The notes under the pieces are model-generated. The model saw only the letters and a list, made by a program, of their open reading frames with translations, was not told the origin of the DNA and searched no databases. From positions 43,176 to 107,175 of the forward strand of contig NZ_CAKZTI010000055.1 in the NCBI RefSeq assembly GCF_937921625.1: a DNA stretch of 64,000 bases. The letters run 5' to 3'. Every line of letters starts with the position of its first letter. The first letter of the stretch is position 1. The position numbers were made by a program, and so were the translations under genes. This document shows, piece by piece, positions 54,862-63,371 of the stretch. Source of the DNA: an uncultured Campylobacter sp. GTDB lineage: Bacteria; Campylobacterota; Campylobacteria; Campylobacterales; Campylobacteraceae.

Positions 54862-56151
54862 TCACTTCTCCTCAAATCTAATCTGCACCGATTTTTTGTG
54901 CGCGCCGAGCCCCTCTGCGTCCGCTAGCGCCATGCACGCGCCCCCTAACTCGTCTATGGCGCGCTTATTTAGCGCTATGATCGAGCTTCGTTTGATGAAG
55001 TTATAAACCCCAAGAGGCGAGAAAAATCGCGCGCTTCCGCCGGTCGGCAGCGTGTGGTTAGGGCCTGCGAGATAATCGCCCATCGCCTCTGGCGTGTAGT
55101 GACCCAAAAATATCGCGCCTGCGTGGCGTATGCGCGGAAGTAGCTCGTAGGCGTTCTCGGTCGCGATCTCGAGGTGCTCGACCGCAAGCTCGTTCATCAG
55201 CTCCACGCACTCGTTCATATCGCGTGCTATGATGATTGCACCCTTGTTTTGAATGCTGGCACGAGCGATCGACTCACGCGCGAGCGTAGCAAGCTCGCGC
55301 TCGATATGCTCTGCGACGCAAAGAGCAAATTTTTCATCGTCGCTTATCAAAAAGCTGCTCGCGATCTCGTCGTGCTCGGCTTGGCTGAGCAGATCCACGG
55401 CGATGTTGCGCGGATTTGCCGCGGCGTTTGCGATGATGCCCACTTCGCTAGGGCCCGCGATCATATCGATATTTACGTCGCCGAACACGAGCTTTTTAGC
55501 AGTCGCTACGAAGATATTCCCGGGGCCCGTGATGACGTCGACCTTGCCGATCGTGCGCGTGCCGTATGCCATCGCCGCGATCGCGCTGGCGCCGCCCACT
55601 TTGTAGGCCTTTTTGATCCCCAGCACATGCATCGCCGCGAGCAGTAGCTCGTTTACGACGCCGCCCACGGCGGGGGTGCAGACGCTGATATCCTCCACGC
55701 CCGCGACGATTGCTGGGATCGCGTTCATTAGAAGCGAGCTCGGATACGCTGCCTTGCCCCCCGGGATATACAGCCCCGCGCGATCTACCGGCGTGATCTT
55801 TTGCCCGAGCATCGCGCCGCTTGGATCGAAGCTAAACCAGCTTCTCTCAAGCTGCTTTTCGTGATAGGCGTAGATGCGCTCGTATGCGACTTGTAGCGCA
55901 TTTTTTAGCTCTGCGGTTAAGCCTTCATACGCGAGACTCATCTGCTCTTGCGTGATAGCCAGATCGCCCTGCACGCGCCATCTGTCAAATTTCTCAATCT
56001 GTTCAGCTAGCGCCTCATCGCCGCGCTCTCTGATATCTTCGATGATACCGCTTACGACGGGCATCACCGATCTCATATCCGTCTCGCCGCGGCGCACCAG
56101 CCTTGCAAACTCCTCTTTGAAATTTGCCTTCGTGCTTCTTAAAATTTTCAT
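54862..56151 (-). CDS. hisD: Histidinol dehydrogenase HisD
   Basis: A 429-residue HisD, which carries out the last two steps of histidine synthesis. Typical segments are PVDRAGLYIPGGKAAYPSSL, VDVITGPGNIFVATAKKLVFG, DMIAGPSEVGI, the zinc-binding DLLSQAEHDE and ATENAYELL. Length is normal. AAGGAGCG precedes the ATG. It is not linked to other his genes here. Confidence 0.96.
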   Translation of the reverse strand: MKILRSTKANFKEEFARLVRRGETDMRSVMPVVSGIIEDIRERGDEALAEQIEKFDRWRVQGDLAITQEQMSLAYEGLTAELKNALQVAYERIYAYHEKQLERSWFSFDPSGAMLGQKITPVDRAGLYIPGGKAAYPSSLLMNAIPAIVAGVEDISVCTPAVGGVVNELLLAAMHVLGIKKAYKVGGASAIAAMAYGTRTIGKVDVITGPGNIFVATAKKLVFGDVNIDMIAGPSEVGIIANAAANPRNIAVDLLSQAEHDEIASSFLISDDEKFALCVAEHIERELATLARESIARASIQNKGAIIIARDMNECVELMNELAVEHLEIATENAYELLPRIRHAGAIFLGHYTPEAMGDYLAGPNHTLPTGGSARFFSPLGVYNFIKRSSIIALNKRAIDELGGACMALADAEGLGAHKKSVQIRFEEK

Positions 56152-56298
56152 TTTCGCTCCTTGTAATTCTTGGAATTTTAACGCTTTTTGCTAAATTTCG
56201 CCTTTAAGCTCGCGGCGATGTAAATTTACAGCTCGCCGATTTTCAAAAGATTAAGCGAAAATGAAATAAAATAGCCGAAATTTTAAACGGAGCGATGT

Positions 56299-57666
56299 AT
56301 GAAAAAGATATTTTTGGCGCTGATCGCCACGGCGGCTTTATCGCTAGCAGAAGCCACGGCTTTGCCATCGGCGGAACAAGAAGATCCCGGTATAAGCAGA
56401 TTACAAAGCGAATGCGATAGCAACAATACCTTAGCATGCGTGAATCTCGCCATGGCATACTATTCAGGGGATGGCGTGAAGCAGGATTATGAGAAAGCAA
56501 AAGAGCTAAATTCTAAAGCCTGTAATTTGGGAGACGGCTGGGGTTGCACCACCTTAGGGGCGTCATATGAATACGGCAAGGGCGTAGAACAAGATTATAA
56601 AAAAGCGATCGAACTGTATTCTAAGGCCTGCGACTTAAAAAATAGCATAGCTTGCGGCAATCTGGGTGTTTTATACTACTCAGGCAAAGGGGTAGAGAAA
56701 GATTACAAAAAGGCGACTGAACTGCTTTCCAAAGCTTGCGATTTGCAAGAAGGTGACGGATGCTACAATCTCGGGCTTTTATATGCCTCGGGTGAAGGCG
56801 TAAAGCAGGATTATAAAAAAGCGAGCGAGCTATATTCTAAAGCTTGCGATTTAAAACATGGCGAAAGCTGCCACAATCTTGGAGTTTTATACGAAAAAGG
56901 AGATGGCAGCGTAAAGCAAGACTACCAAAAAGCAAATCAATTCTATTCTAAGGCCTGCGATTTGGAGATTGCCGAAGGGTGTTATAATCTTGGAGCTTCA
57001 TACTATTTAGGCAATCATACAAAGCAGGACTATAAGAAAGCAAATGAATTGTTTTCTAGGACTTGTGATTTAGGATATAGCATAGGATGCTATGCTCTAG
57101 GGTTTTGGTATGCCTCAGGCGAAGGCATAGAACAAGACTTTGAAAAAGCAATAAATTTATATTCTAGAGCTTGCGATTTGGGGAACGGGCTAGGATGTAG
57201 TGATCTAGGAGTTTTATATGAACAAGGGGAAGTCATAGAGCAAAACTATAACAAAGCAAATGAGCTATATTCTAAAGCTTGCGATTTGGATGTCGGTGAA
57301 GGTTGCAATAGTCTCGGGGTTCTATATGAGTCTGGTAAAGGTGTAAAACAAGACTTTGAAAAAGCAAAAGACCTATATTCTAAAGCTTGCAATCTTGGAG
57401 ATGGACTAGGATGTGTCAACTTAGGAGCTTTATATGAACAAGGAAAAGGTGTAAAACAAGATTACCAAATAGCAAATAAATTATTTTCCAAGGCTTGTGA
57501 TTTAGAAATTGCCGAAGGGTGCAATAATCTTGGATATTTATATGAATCCGGCAAAGGGGTAAAAAAAGATAAGAGTATGGCGAAAAAATACTATGGTAAA
57601 GCCTGCGATCTAGGGATTAAACGCAGTTGCTACACCTATAAAAAACTAAACGAGCAAGGTTTTTGA
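56299..57666 (+). CDS. Exported Sel1-repeat protein (Hcp-like)
   Basis: A 455-residue protein with signal peptide (MKKIFLALIATAALSLAEA). Eleven repeats of 36 residues and a partial twelfth follow the Sel1/Hcp pattern GCxxLGxxYxxGxGVxQDYxKA. Each has a cysteine at position 6 and one near the end (SKACDL), giving the disulfide pairs of Helicobacter cysteine-rich proteins. Such solenoids bind peptides or cell-wall parts. The 3' half is more AT-rich than the 5' half, suggesting repeat duplication or exchange. Repeat number may vary between strains. Confidence 0.9.
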   Translation: MKKIFLALIATAALSLAEATALPSAEQEDPGISRLQSECDSNNTLACVNLAMAYYSGDGVKQDYEKAKELNSKACNLGDGWGCTTLGASYEYGKGVEQDYKKAIELYSKACDLKNSIACGNLGVLYYSGKGVEKDYKKATELLSKACDLQEGDGCYNLGLLYASGEGVKQDYKKASELYSKACDLKHGESCHNLGVLYEKGDGSVKQDYQKANQFYSKACDLEIAEGCYNLGASYYLGNHTKQDYKKANELFSRTCDLGYSIGCYALGFWYASGEGIEQDFEKAINLYSRACDLGNGLGCSDLGVLYEQGEVIEQNYNKANELYSKACDLDVGEGCNSLGVLYESGKGVKQDFEKAKDLYSKACNLGDGLGCVNLGALYEQGKGVKQDYQIANKLFSKACDLEIAEGCNNLGYLYESGKGVKKDKSMAKKYYGKACDLGIKRSCYTYKKLNEQGF

Positions 57667-57989
57667 TCCATTTAAATTTTAAGCCGCCCGTTAAGCCCGT
57701 TTAAATTTGTGGCTTAAATTTAAAGGTCTAAATTTAAACTATATCATCCTCGCGACAGCGCTAAAAGCGCGTCAAAATACGCGGACTTAAAATTTAAACC
57801 CATTCCGCCGCGGCAGATGCTGCGTAAGCGGTGTGTAAAATTTAGTGAGCCGCCAAATTACAACGACATTCGCGCCAAAATAAAAGGATACGTTCCGCCA
57901 CCGTTAAAATTTCAGATGAGACGTTAATTCTTTAGGAATTTTAAAATTTTAAGCCCTCTTTTTTGCGGGCTAAAATTTCGAGCGAGCCG
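57667..57989. other. Intergenic region with terminator hairpins
   Basis: 323 bases between convergent genes. A near-perfect inverted repeat (57671-57685 with 57711-57724, AAATTT-containing arms around AAGCC) follows the Sel1 gene. AGCCC-N10-GGGCT at 57952-57971 with an AT-rich flank may stop leftward transcription. No gene. Confidence 0.55.
57952..57971 (-). terminator. Candidate terminator of the MotA/MotB-like operon
   Basis: AGCCC and GGGCT pair across ten bases about 20 bases after the leftward stop; on that strand TTAAAATTTTAAAATT follows. Confidence 0.45.
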
Positions 57990-59012
57990 TTAATTCGTAG
58001 CGTTCGCATCGAACTGCAAAAATTTCCTGATCTCATCCATCGCCTCTTTGTTTGAAAGGGTAAATTTGATCTCGATGCGGCGGCTAGCGTCCTTGTCCTC
58101 GACGCCTCTGCGCATCACGGGCTGCGTGTAGCTGCGACCGCTGGCGATGAGATATTTTTGCAGTCGCTCATCTTTATTCCACGAGTTGATGAAATCCATC
58201 ACAGCAAACGCCCTATTTTGCGAGAGCTCGAGGTTATACAAATACCCGCCGTCGCTGTCCGTGTGCCCTTCGATGATGATCTGATCTAAATTTTCGCGAA
58301 TTTCATCGTTATTCAAAAGCGCGGCGAAATAGCTCTGCAGCGTCGAGCGGAGCGTCTCTTTGGCGCTCTCTTTCAGCTCGCTTGAACCCTTGTCGAAAAG
58401 GATCGACGAGCTTAGCGTCATCGCGCCGCTTTCGTTGTCGATGCGGATCTTGCCGCCCAGCTTCTCCTTCAGATCGGCGATGATCTTGACCTTCATTCCG
58501 GTTAGGTTACGGATGCGGTTTTTCGTGACGTTGAGGTCTTGTAAAATTTTATTAAAATCGCTCTCCTTCTTCGTGAGCTGATCGAGCAAAAAGGCGATTT
58601 TAAGTTCGTTCTGGCTGATCGTAGCGTTGGCGTCGTCGCGCGCTTTTTGCAAAAGCGAGTTTATGTCTAAATTTTCTTTTTTCAGCTTTTCCGCCATCTC
58701 GGTTAGATCTTCGATCTGTATGAAATAGATGGAATTTTGCTTGCGAAGGTCGGTGTTTTCTATGTTCAGCTTCTCAAGCTGGTCGCTAAAAATTTTATTC
58801 AGCGCTTCAAGCTCGGCGCTTTTTTTCTCCTGGCTTTGCAGGCTTGCTAGCGCGCTTGAAATTTGGCTTTCTTTCTCCTGTAGGTTGCTTTGCGTGAGGA
58901 AGTATTTGACGATGATGCCGCCTACTAAAAGCACGAAAACAAAAAGCAGTCCCGCCATCAAATCGGCGTACGCGATCCAAAAGGTCTCTTTTTCTTCGTT
59001 ATTCGTTTTCAT
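57990..59012 (-). CDS. MotB/OmpA-like membrane protein
   Basis: A 340-residue protein with one N-terminal membrane helix (about 18-40) carrying the ion-channel aspartate (FWIAYADLMAG, Asp17), a long coiled coil (about 45-175) and a C-terminal OmpA-type peptidoglycan-binding domain (EGHTDSDGGYLYNLELSQNR). It pairs with the MotA/TolQ-like protein encoded just upstream, with which it overlaps by 14 bases. The same pair follows fba and peb4 in C. jejuni, so it is core in the genus. It is not flagellar motB by context. Function unknown. Confidence 0.85.
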   Translation of the reverse strand: MKTNNEEKETFWIAYADLMAGLLFVFVLLVGGIIVKYFLTQSNLQEKESQISSALASLQSQEKKSAELEALNKIFSDQLEKLNIENTDLRKQNSIYFIQIEDLTEMAEKLKKENLDINSLLQKARDDANATISQNELKIAFLLDQLTKKESDFNKILQDLNVTKNRIRNLTGMKVKIIADLKEKLGGKIRIDNESGAMTLSSSILFDKGSSELKESAKETLRSTLQSYFAALLNNDEIRENLDQIIIEGHTDSDGGYLYNLELSQNRAFAVMDFINSWNKDERLQKYLIASGRSYTQPVMRRGVEDKDASRRIEIKFTLSNKEAMDEIRKFLQFDANATN

Positions 59013-60288
59013 CTAAAAGTGCTTTTTCGTCGATGCTCGCAAGCGTTTTGCGAAGCTCTTCGATGATGCTTTCGTTGCTCGTTCGCGCAGCTCCCTCTCC
59101 AGCTAAAAGTGCCTTCAAATCCGCGCTTAGCCCCTTAAAGCTAGCGTCAATTTTAGCGGCGCAAGCATTCTGCGAACTTGAAATTTCGCCCGCAAACCCG
59201 CCCAAGGAAGCATTTAGGCTCTTGATTTGAGCGCTTAATGCGCTCGTAACGTTAGCCAGCTCGCCTTGCCCGTCCGTTAAAGTCTTAGACTGACTTAGAT
59301 ACTGCGCGGAAATTCCGTTTTGAATTTCGATTAAGCTTGCAGACACGGACTTGAGTGCAGATAAAATTTGAGCGAAACTCTTATCTAACTCACCGTGAGC
59401 GAGATTTGTCCTTTGGATCATCTCTCCTGCTTTTTCAAGCTCTTCTTGTGTAATCGCCATACTTCGCTTCTCGGCTTCCATTACGCTTTCAAAAGCGCCG
59501 ATTTTTTCATCGATTAGGCGGTTTAGCCTTTCGGTAAAATTCGTAGAGCTCATCATCGCAAATGAGCGCGAAATTTCAGAATTAGCGTTTAAAATTTCAT
59601 TCAGATAGCCCTGTGTTATTTCGTCTTTGTTCCAGAAGAAATTTTTAGTGGAATTTTTGTATTTGATGAGCAGGCGCTCATATTTGCTGATGCCCTTTTT
59701 CTCAAAATATATCCACCAAAGCGCCAAAAAGATTCCATAGATCGAGACGTAAAATGCCGTACCTACGCCGCCTAGAAGCTGCGCGATCTCGGTTTCGAGC
59801 CCATCGATATTGCTTGAGGAAAAGTGTGGCATCGAAATCGCAATCGAGATAAAGGTGCCTAAAATTCCAAGCATCGGAAAGACTGCCGATGCGACGGAAG
59901 CGTAGTTTTGATTACGCAGCGAATAGCCGTATTCGTCCACAAAAAGATCAAAGCTGGCATCGGATTTTTTCTTACCGCCAATGCTTAGGAGATTGGCGAC
60001 GATGTAATTTTTTAGCTCTCGCTTGAAATCATCGATATTATTTTGAAAATTTAAGCAGCCATATTCTGCATTATGACGAGCTAAAATTAGTGCAATAATG
60101 AGCAAAACCGCAAGCATTAGGATCGAGTGCGTTTCTACCTTCAGCCCGATAAGCCCCAAATAGCCCAGCAAAAACACCACAAAAACCGCGATCGGCAGAG
60201 CTGCGATCTTAAAAAAAACGCCCGCTAGCGAGCGCTCCTTCGCCTCAGGTAGCGTGATATCGAGCACTTCGTTATTCGGGCGATCCAT
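58999..60288 (-). CDS. MotA/TolQ/ExbB-like proton channel protein
   Basis: A 429-residue protein. Hydrophobic helices lie at about 25-70, and the channel pair at about 130-195 includes VFPMLGILGTFISIAISMP and LLGGVGTAFYVSIYGIFLAL, the MotA/TolQ/ExbB signature. A long cytoplasmic coiled-coil tail follows from about 230 to the end. With the MotB-like partner it should form a proton-driven stator-like complex joined to peptidoglycan. Similar architecture is found in ZorAB, but no Zorya effector genes are near. Confidence 0.82.
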   Translation of the reverse strand: MDRPNNEVLDITLPEAKERSLAGVFFKIAALPIAVFVVFLLGYLGLIGLKVETHSILMLAVLLIIALILARHNAEYGCLNFQNNIDDFKRELKNYIVANLLSIGGKKKSDASFDLFVDEYGYSLRNQNYASVASAVFPMLGILGTFISIAISMPHFSSSNIDGLETEIAQLLGGVGTAFYVSIYGIFLALWWIYFEKKGISKYERLLIKYKNSTKNFFWNKDEITQGYLNEILNANSEISRSFAMMSSTNFTERLNRLIDEKIGAFESVMEAEKRSMAITQEELEKAGEMIQRTNLAHGELDKSFAQILSALKSVSASLIEIQNGISAQYLSQSKTLTDGQGELANVTSALSAQIKSLNASLGGFAGEISSSQNACAAKIDASFKGLSADLKALLAGEGAARTSNESIIEELRKTLASIDEKALLDENE

Positions 60289-60289
60289 A

Positions 60290-61354
60290 TTAGTTCCTAT
60301 TTAGGCAATTTAGATTGTCAAATGCGACCTGCAAGCGCGCCACCATACTCTGCTCGCCTGCCCTCAGCCACTTGCGAGGATCGTAGAATTTTTTATTCGG
60401 TTTATCCTCACCTTCCGGATTGCCGATTTGAGCTTGCAAATAGCCGCGATTTTTGCCCTCATAAGCGCGCACGCCGTCCCAAAACGCCCACTGCGTGTCG
60501 GTGTCGATATTCATCTTAACGACGCCGTAGCTCACGGCCGCCTTGATGTCGGAGGTCTCGCTGCCACTGCCGCCGTGAAAGACGAAATTTACAGGCTTTT
60601 CGGATTGCAGATTAAATTTTTCGCGGACGAATTTTTGCGAATTTTTCAAAATTTCAGGTCTCAGCACAACATTGCCCGGCTTATACACGCCGTGGACGTT
60701 GCCGAAGCTCGCCGCGATGCTGAATCTATCGCTGATTTTGCCAAGTCGCTCGTAAGCAAGCGCGACATCTGCGGGCTGGGTGTAAAGCCGCGCGTTATCG
60801 ACGCTCGTATTATCGACGCCATCCTCTTCGCCGCCCGTGACGCCAAGCTCGATCTCAAGCGAAATTCCAAGATCGCTTAAAATTTCCAAATACTTCTCGC
60901 AGGTCGCTAAATTTAACTCCAAATCATCCTCGCTAAGATCGAGCATGTGCGAGCTAAAAAGCGACACGCCGTGAGCTTTTTTATGAGTGGTATTAGCTTT
61001 GATAAGCTCGTCGATCCACGGGAGCAGCTTCCTTGCGGCATGATCGGTATGTAAAATCACCGCAACGCCGTAATGAGCCGCCAAAGTATGCACTTGATGC
61101 GCGCCTGCGATAGCACCCAAAACCGCGGCATTAGGGCAAGTAGCGCCCGCATAAAACGCCGCGCCGCCGTTGCTAAACTGAATTATTACGGGCGAATTTG
61201 CGATTTTAGCGCTTTCCAAGACGGCGTTTATGGAATTTGATCCCACTACGTTTACCGCAGGGATCGCAAAGCCCTGCTGCTTCGCATACGCATAGACCTT
61301 ACTTACGTCATCGCCACTTAAAACGCCCGGTTTTACTATATCTAAAACGCCCAT
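60290..61354 (-). CDS. fbaA: Class II fructose-bisphosphate aldolase
   Basis: A 354-residue zinc-dependent aldolase, which splits or forms fructose 1,6-bisphosphate. Zinc ligands lie in VILHTDHAARKLLPW and the histidines of GNVHGVYKPGN and FHGGSGSE; the E. coli-type class IIA family has this length. ATG follows a short spacer from peb4 and it precedes the MotA-like gene by one base, as in C. jejuni. In Campylobacter it serves gluconeogenesis. Confidence 0.95.
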   Translation of the reverse strand: MGVLDIVKPGVLSGDDVSKVYAYAKQQGFAIPAVNVVGSNSINAVLESAKIANSPVIIQFSNGGAAFYAGATCPNAAVLGAIAGAHQVHTLAAHYGVAVILHTDHAARKLLPWIDELIKANTTHKKAHGVSLFSSHMLDLSEDDLELNLATCEKYLEILSDLGISLEIELGVTGGEEDGVDNTSVDNARLYTQPADVALAYERLGKISDRFSIAASFGNVHGVYKPGNVVLRPEILKNSQKFVREKFNLQSEKPVNFVFHGGSGSETSDIKAAVSYGVVKMNIDTDTQWAFWDGVRAYEGKNRGYLQAQIGNPEGEDKPNKKFYDPRKWLRAGEQSMVARLQVAFDNLNCLNRN

Positions 61355-61368
61355 TTTTAGCTCCTATA

Positions 61369-62178
61369 TTATTTATACTCGATTTTAGCGTTTTTGTGAA
61401 GATCTGCCGCTTTTTGCTCGACTACTTTCGCCGCTTTTTGCTGTCTAAGCACGCGCTCGATAAAAGGCTTTGCCTCGCTTTGACTTAACTGCTTTTTAGC
61501 TTGAGACTCCTCTTTTAACACGACGTGATATCCAACCCTGCTTCTAATCGCTTTAGTAGTGATTTGACCATCTTTTATCTTAGAGATCGCATCGGCAAAA
61601 GGCTTGACCTGATCGCTAGGCATCCAGCCTAGCTCGCCGCCGGTTTGTTTAGCCTGCGGATCGATAGATTTAGCTTTGGCAAGCTCTGCAAATTTAGTAA
61701 ATAGTGCACTGTCGCTAAGCCCTTTTAACTGCTTAATAATATCGTTTGCCTCGGCTTCGGTTTTAACGACGATCTGAGCCGCTTTGATTCTCGCAGGCTC
61801 GGTAAAGCGTGCTTTGTTTTTGTTATAAAAATCGGCTATTTCTTTATCGTCGATATTTATTTTACTGGCTTCTTTAGCCTGCCATACACGAAGTGCTAAG
61901 TTATCTTTTACGATTTCAAGCTCTTTTTTATAAACGTCTTCGTCCATAACGCCCGATTTTTTAGCCTCATCCGTTAGCAGCATCAGATCGATACCTTTAT
62001 CGATAAGCTCCTTTTTTTGATCGGCATTAAGAGCAGCGATATCTACATTGCCTATACCTTGAAGTAGTGGAGCGAGCTCTTTTTCAGTTACGTCTTTGCC
62101 ATTTACGGTAGCGTAAACGGTAGCGTTAAGGCTGATAGCGGCAGCCAAACTAAGTGCTGTAAATAAAACTTTTTTCAT
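61369..62178 (-). CDS. peb4: Periplasmic peptidyl-prolyl isomerase/chaperone PEB4
   Basis: A 269-residue SurA-like chaperone with signal peptide (MKKVLFTALSLAAAISLNA). A helical N-terminal chaperone region is followed by a parvulin domain (RIKAAQIVVKTEAEANDIIK, QTGGELGWMPSDQVKPFADA, SRVGYHVVLKEES). PEB4 folds outer membrane proteins and affects adhesion. ATG at 62178 with AAGGA six bases upstream is chosen over GTG one codon earlier. It is first in the operon with fbaA. Confidence 0.93.
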   Translation of the reverse strand: MKKVLFTALSLAAAISLNATVYATVNGKDVTEKELAPLLQGIGNVDIAALNADQKKELIDKGIDLMLLTDEAKKSGVMDEDVYKKELEIVKDNLALRVWQAKEASKINIDDKEIADFYNKNKARFTEPARIKAAQIVVKTEAEANDIIKQLKGLSDSALFTKFAELAKAKSIDPQAKQTGGELGWMPSDQVKPFADAISKIKDGQITTKAIRSRVGYHVVLKEESQAKKQLSQSEAKPFIERVLRQQKAAKVVEQKAADLHKNAKIEYK

Positions 62179-62283
62179 CACAATTCCTTAAAAAAATTTT
62201 AATGGCGATTATAACTCAAAGTTGTTAACAATCAAACTGTACTTTAGAATTTTAGGGTAGAATTCCGCCTTGAGGAAATACAA

Positions 62284-62919
62284 ATGAGAAGCAAAAAAGA
62301 TATTTTAGAGATAAAAAAGAGAATTTTACAAAACTTCGCAGAAGAGCGCAGCGAGCTGAAATTTAAAGACAACTATCAACTTTTGGTCTGCGTGATGCTT
62401 AGCGCGCAGTGCACCGACAAGCGGGTAAATTTGATCACGCCGCGCTTTTTTGCGGAATTCCCTAGCGTTAAGGAGCTTGCAAAGGCCAATCTGGCGAGCG
62501 TTAAACTGCTAATCAGCTCGTGCAATTTCTACAACAACAAAGCGGTAAATTTGATCAAAATGGCGCAGGCGGTGGTTAGCGACTTTGACGGCGTCGTGCC
62601 GCTTGATGAAGCGGGGCTCAAATCTCTTGCGGGCGTGGGGCAAAAGACCGCTCACGTCGTGCTTTTGGAGGGCGCGGGCGCAAACGTGATGGCGGTGGAT
62701 ACGCATGTCTTTCGCGTCGCGCATCGCCTAGGGCTGAGCCGTGCAAAGACGCCCGAGCTTACGGAGCGCGATCTGAGCGAGGCTTTTAAAACGGATCTTG
62801 GTAAGCTGCACCAAGGCATGGTGCTTTTTGGCCGCTACACCTGTAAAGCGATCAAGCCAAACTGCAAGGAGTGCTTTTTAAACGAGCTGTGCCACAGCAA
62901 GGATAAGAATTTTCCGTAA
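62284..62919 (+). CDS. nth: Endonuclease III
   Basis: A 211-residue base-excision repair glycosylase/AP lyase for oxidised pyrimidines. The helix-hairpin-helix LAGVGQKTAHVVLLE holds the catalytic Lys, VDTHVFRVAHRLG holds the catalytic Asp, and the C-terminal [4Fe-4S] ligands are CKAIKPNCKECFLNELC. Length is normal. It is divergent from peb4, as in C. jejuni. Confidence 0.97.
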   Translation: MRSKKDILEIKKRILQNFAEERSELKFKDNYQLLVCVMLSAQCTDKRVNLITPRFFAEFPSVKELAKANLASVKLLISSCNFYNNKAVNLIKMAQAVVSDFDGVVPLDEAGLKSLAGVGQKTAHVVLLEGAGANVMAVDTHVFRVAHRLGLSRAKTPELTERDLSEAFKTDLGKLHQGMVLFGRYTCKAIKPNCKECFLNELCHSKDKNFP

Positions 62920-63371
62920 AATTTCAGTCTACAGATGCGAGCTTAAATTTACGAGCTTAAATTTGACAGAATTTTAGAATTTTGATTCTTGGTAGCTGTG
63001 TTTATTATGATCTGTATTTTATAAAAATCGCTGCAAATTTTAAAATCAAATTTGTAATGCAAGAAGCTAAGGCGAAGTATTTTTGTTCTCGACGAGGCAG
63101 ATTTAAAATTTAAGGGCGGGGGTTACCTAGTTGGTAGTAACCGATTAAAAATTTAAATCCAACGAAGCATGGGGCAACAAGAGACAAGCCGTCACAAGAA
63201 TTTTAAAGGCGAAGCATCGCGAGATGATTTTGAATGTTGTGCGGAAATTTTAAGTCAAGGCTAGACAAGTAGTCTGCCGCAGACTTAAAATTTCAAACTC
63301 ATTCAAAACCAGCGTAGCGACGCCGCAGGCGGGGTTTCTGTAAAGACGCTCAAAAGACAAGCCTTTCCAAG
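62920..63371. other. Intergenic region with strong hairpins
   Basis: 452 bases between convergent genes. It holds GGTTAC-N10-GTAACC at 63121-63142 and a 13-bp perfect inverted repeat at 63244-63294. No ORF with a usable start. It might encode a small RNA or be a repeated element. Confidence 0.5.
63244..63294. repeat. 13-bp perfect inverted repeat with nested hairpin
   Basis: GAAATTTTAAGTC at 63244-63256 matches GACTTAAAATTTC at 63282-63294 as exact reverse complement. Inside and overlapping its right arm, AGTCTGC and GCAGACT (63271-63285) form a second inverted repeat, so two alternative folds are possible. Confidence 0.8.

Noticed and set aside
57990..60288. Zorya anti-phage system (ZorA/ZorB)
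   Set aside because: Only the MotA- and MotB-like parts are present, no ZorC/D/E effectors are near, and the same pair follows fba and peb4 in C. jejuni as a core locus.
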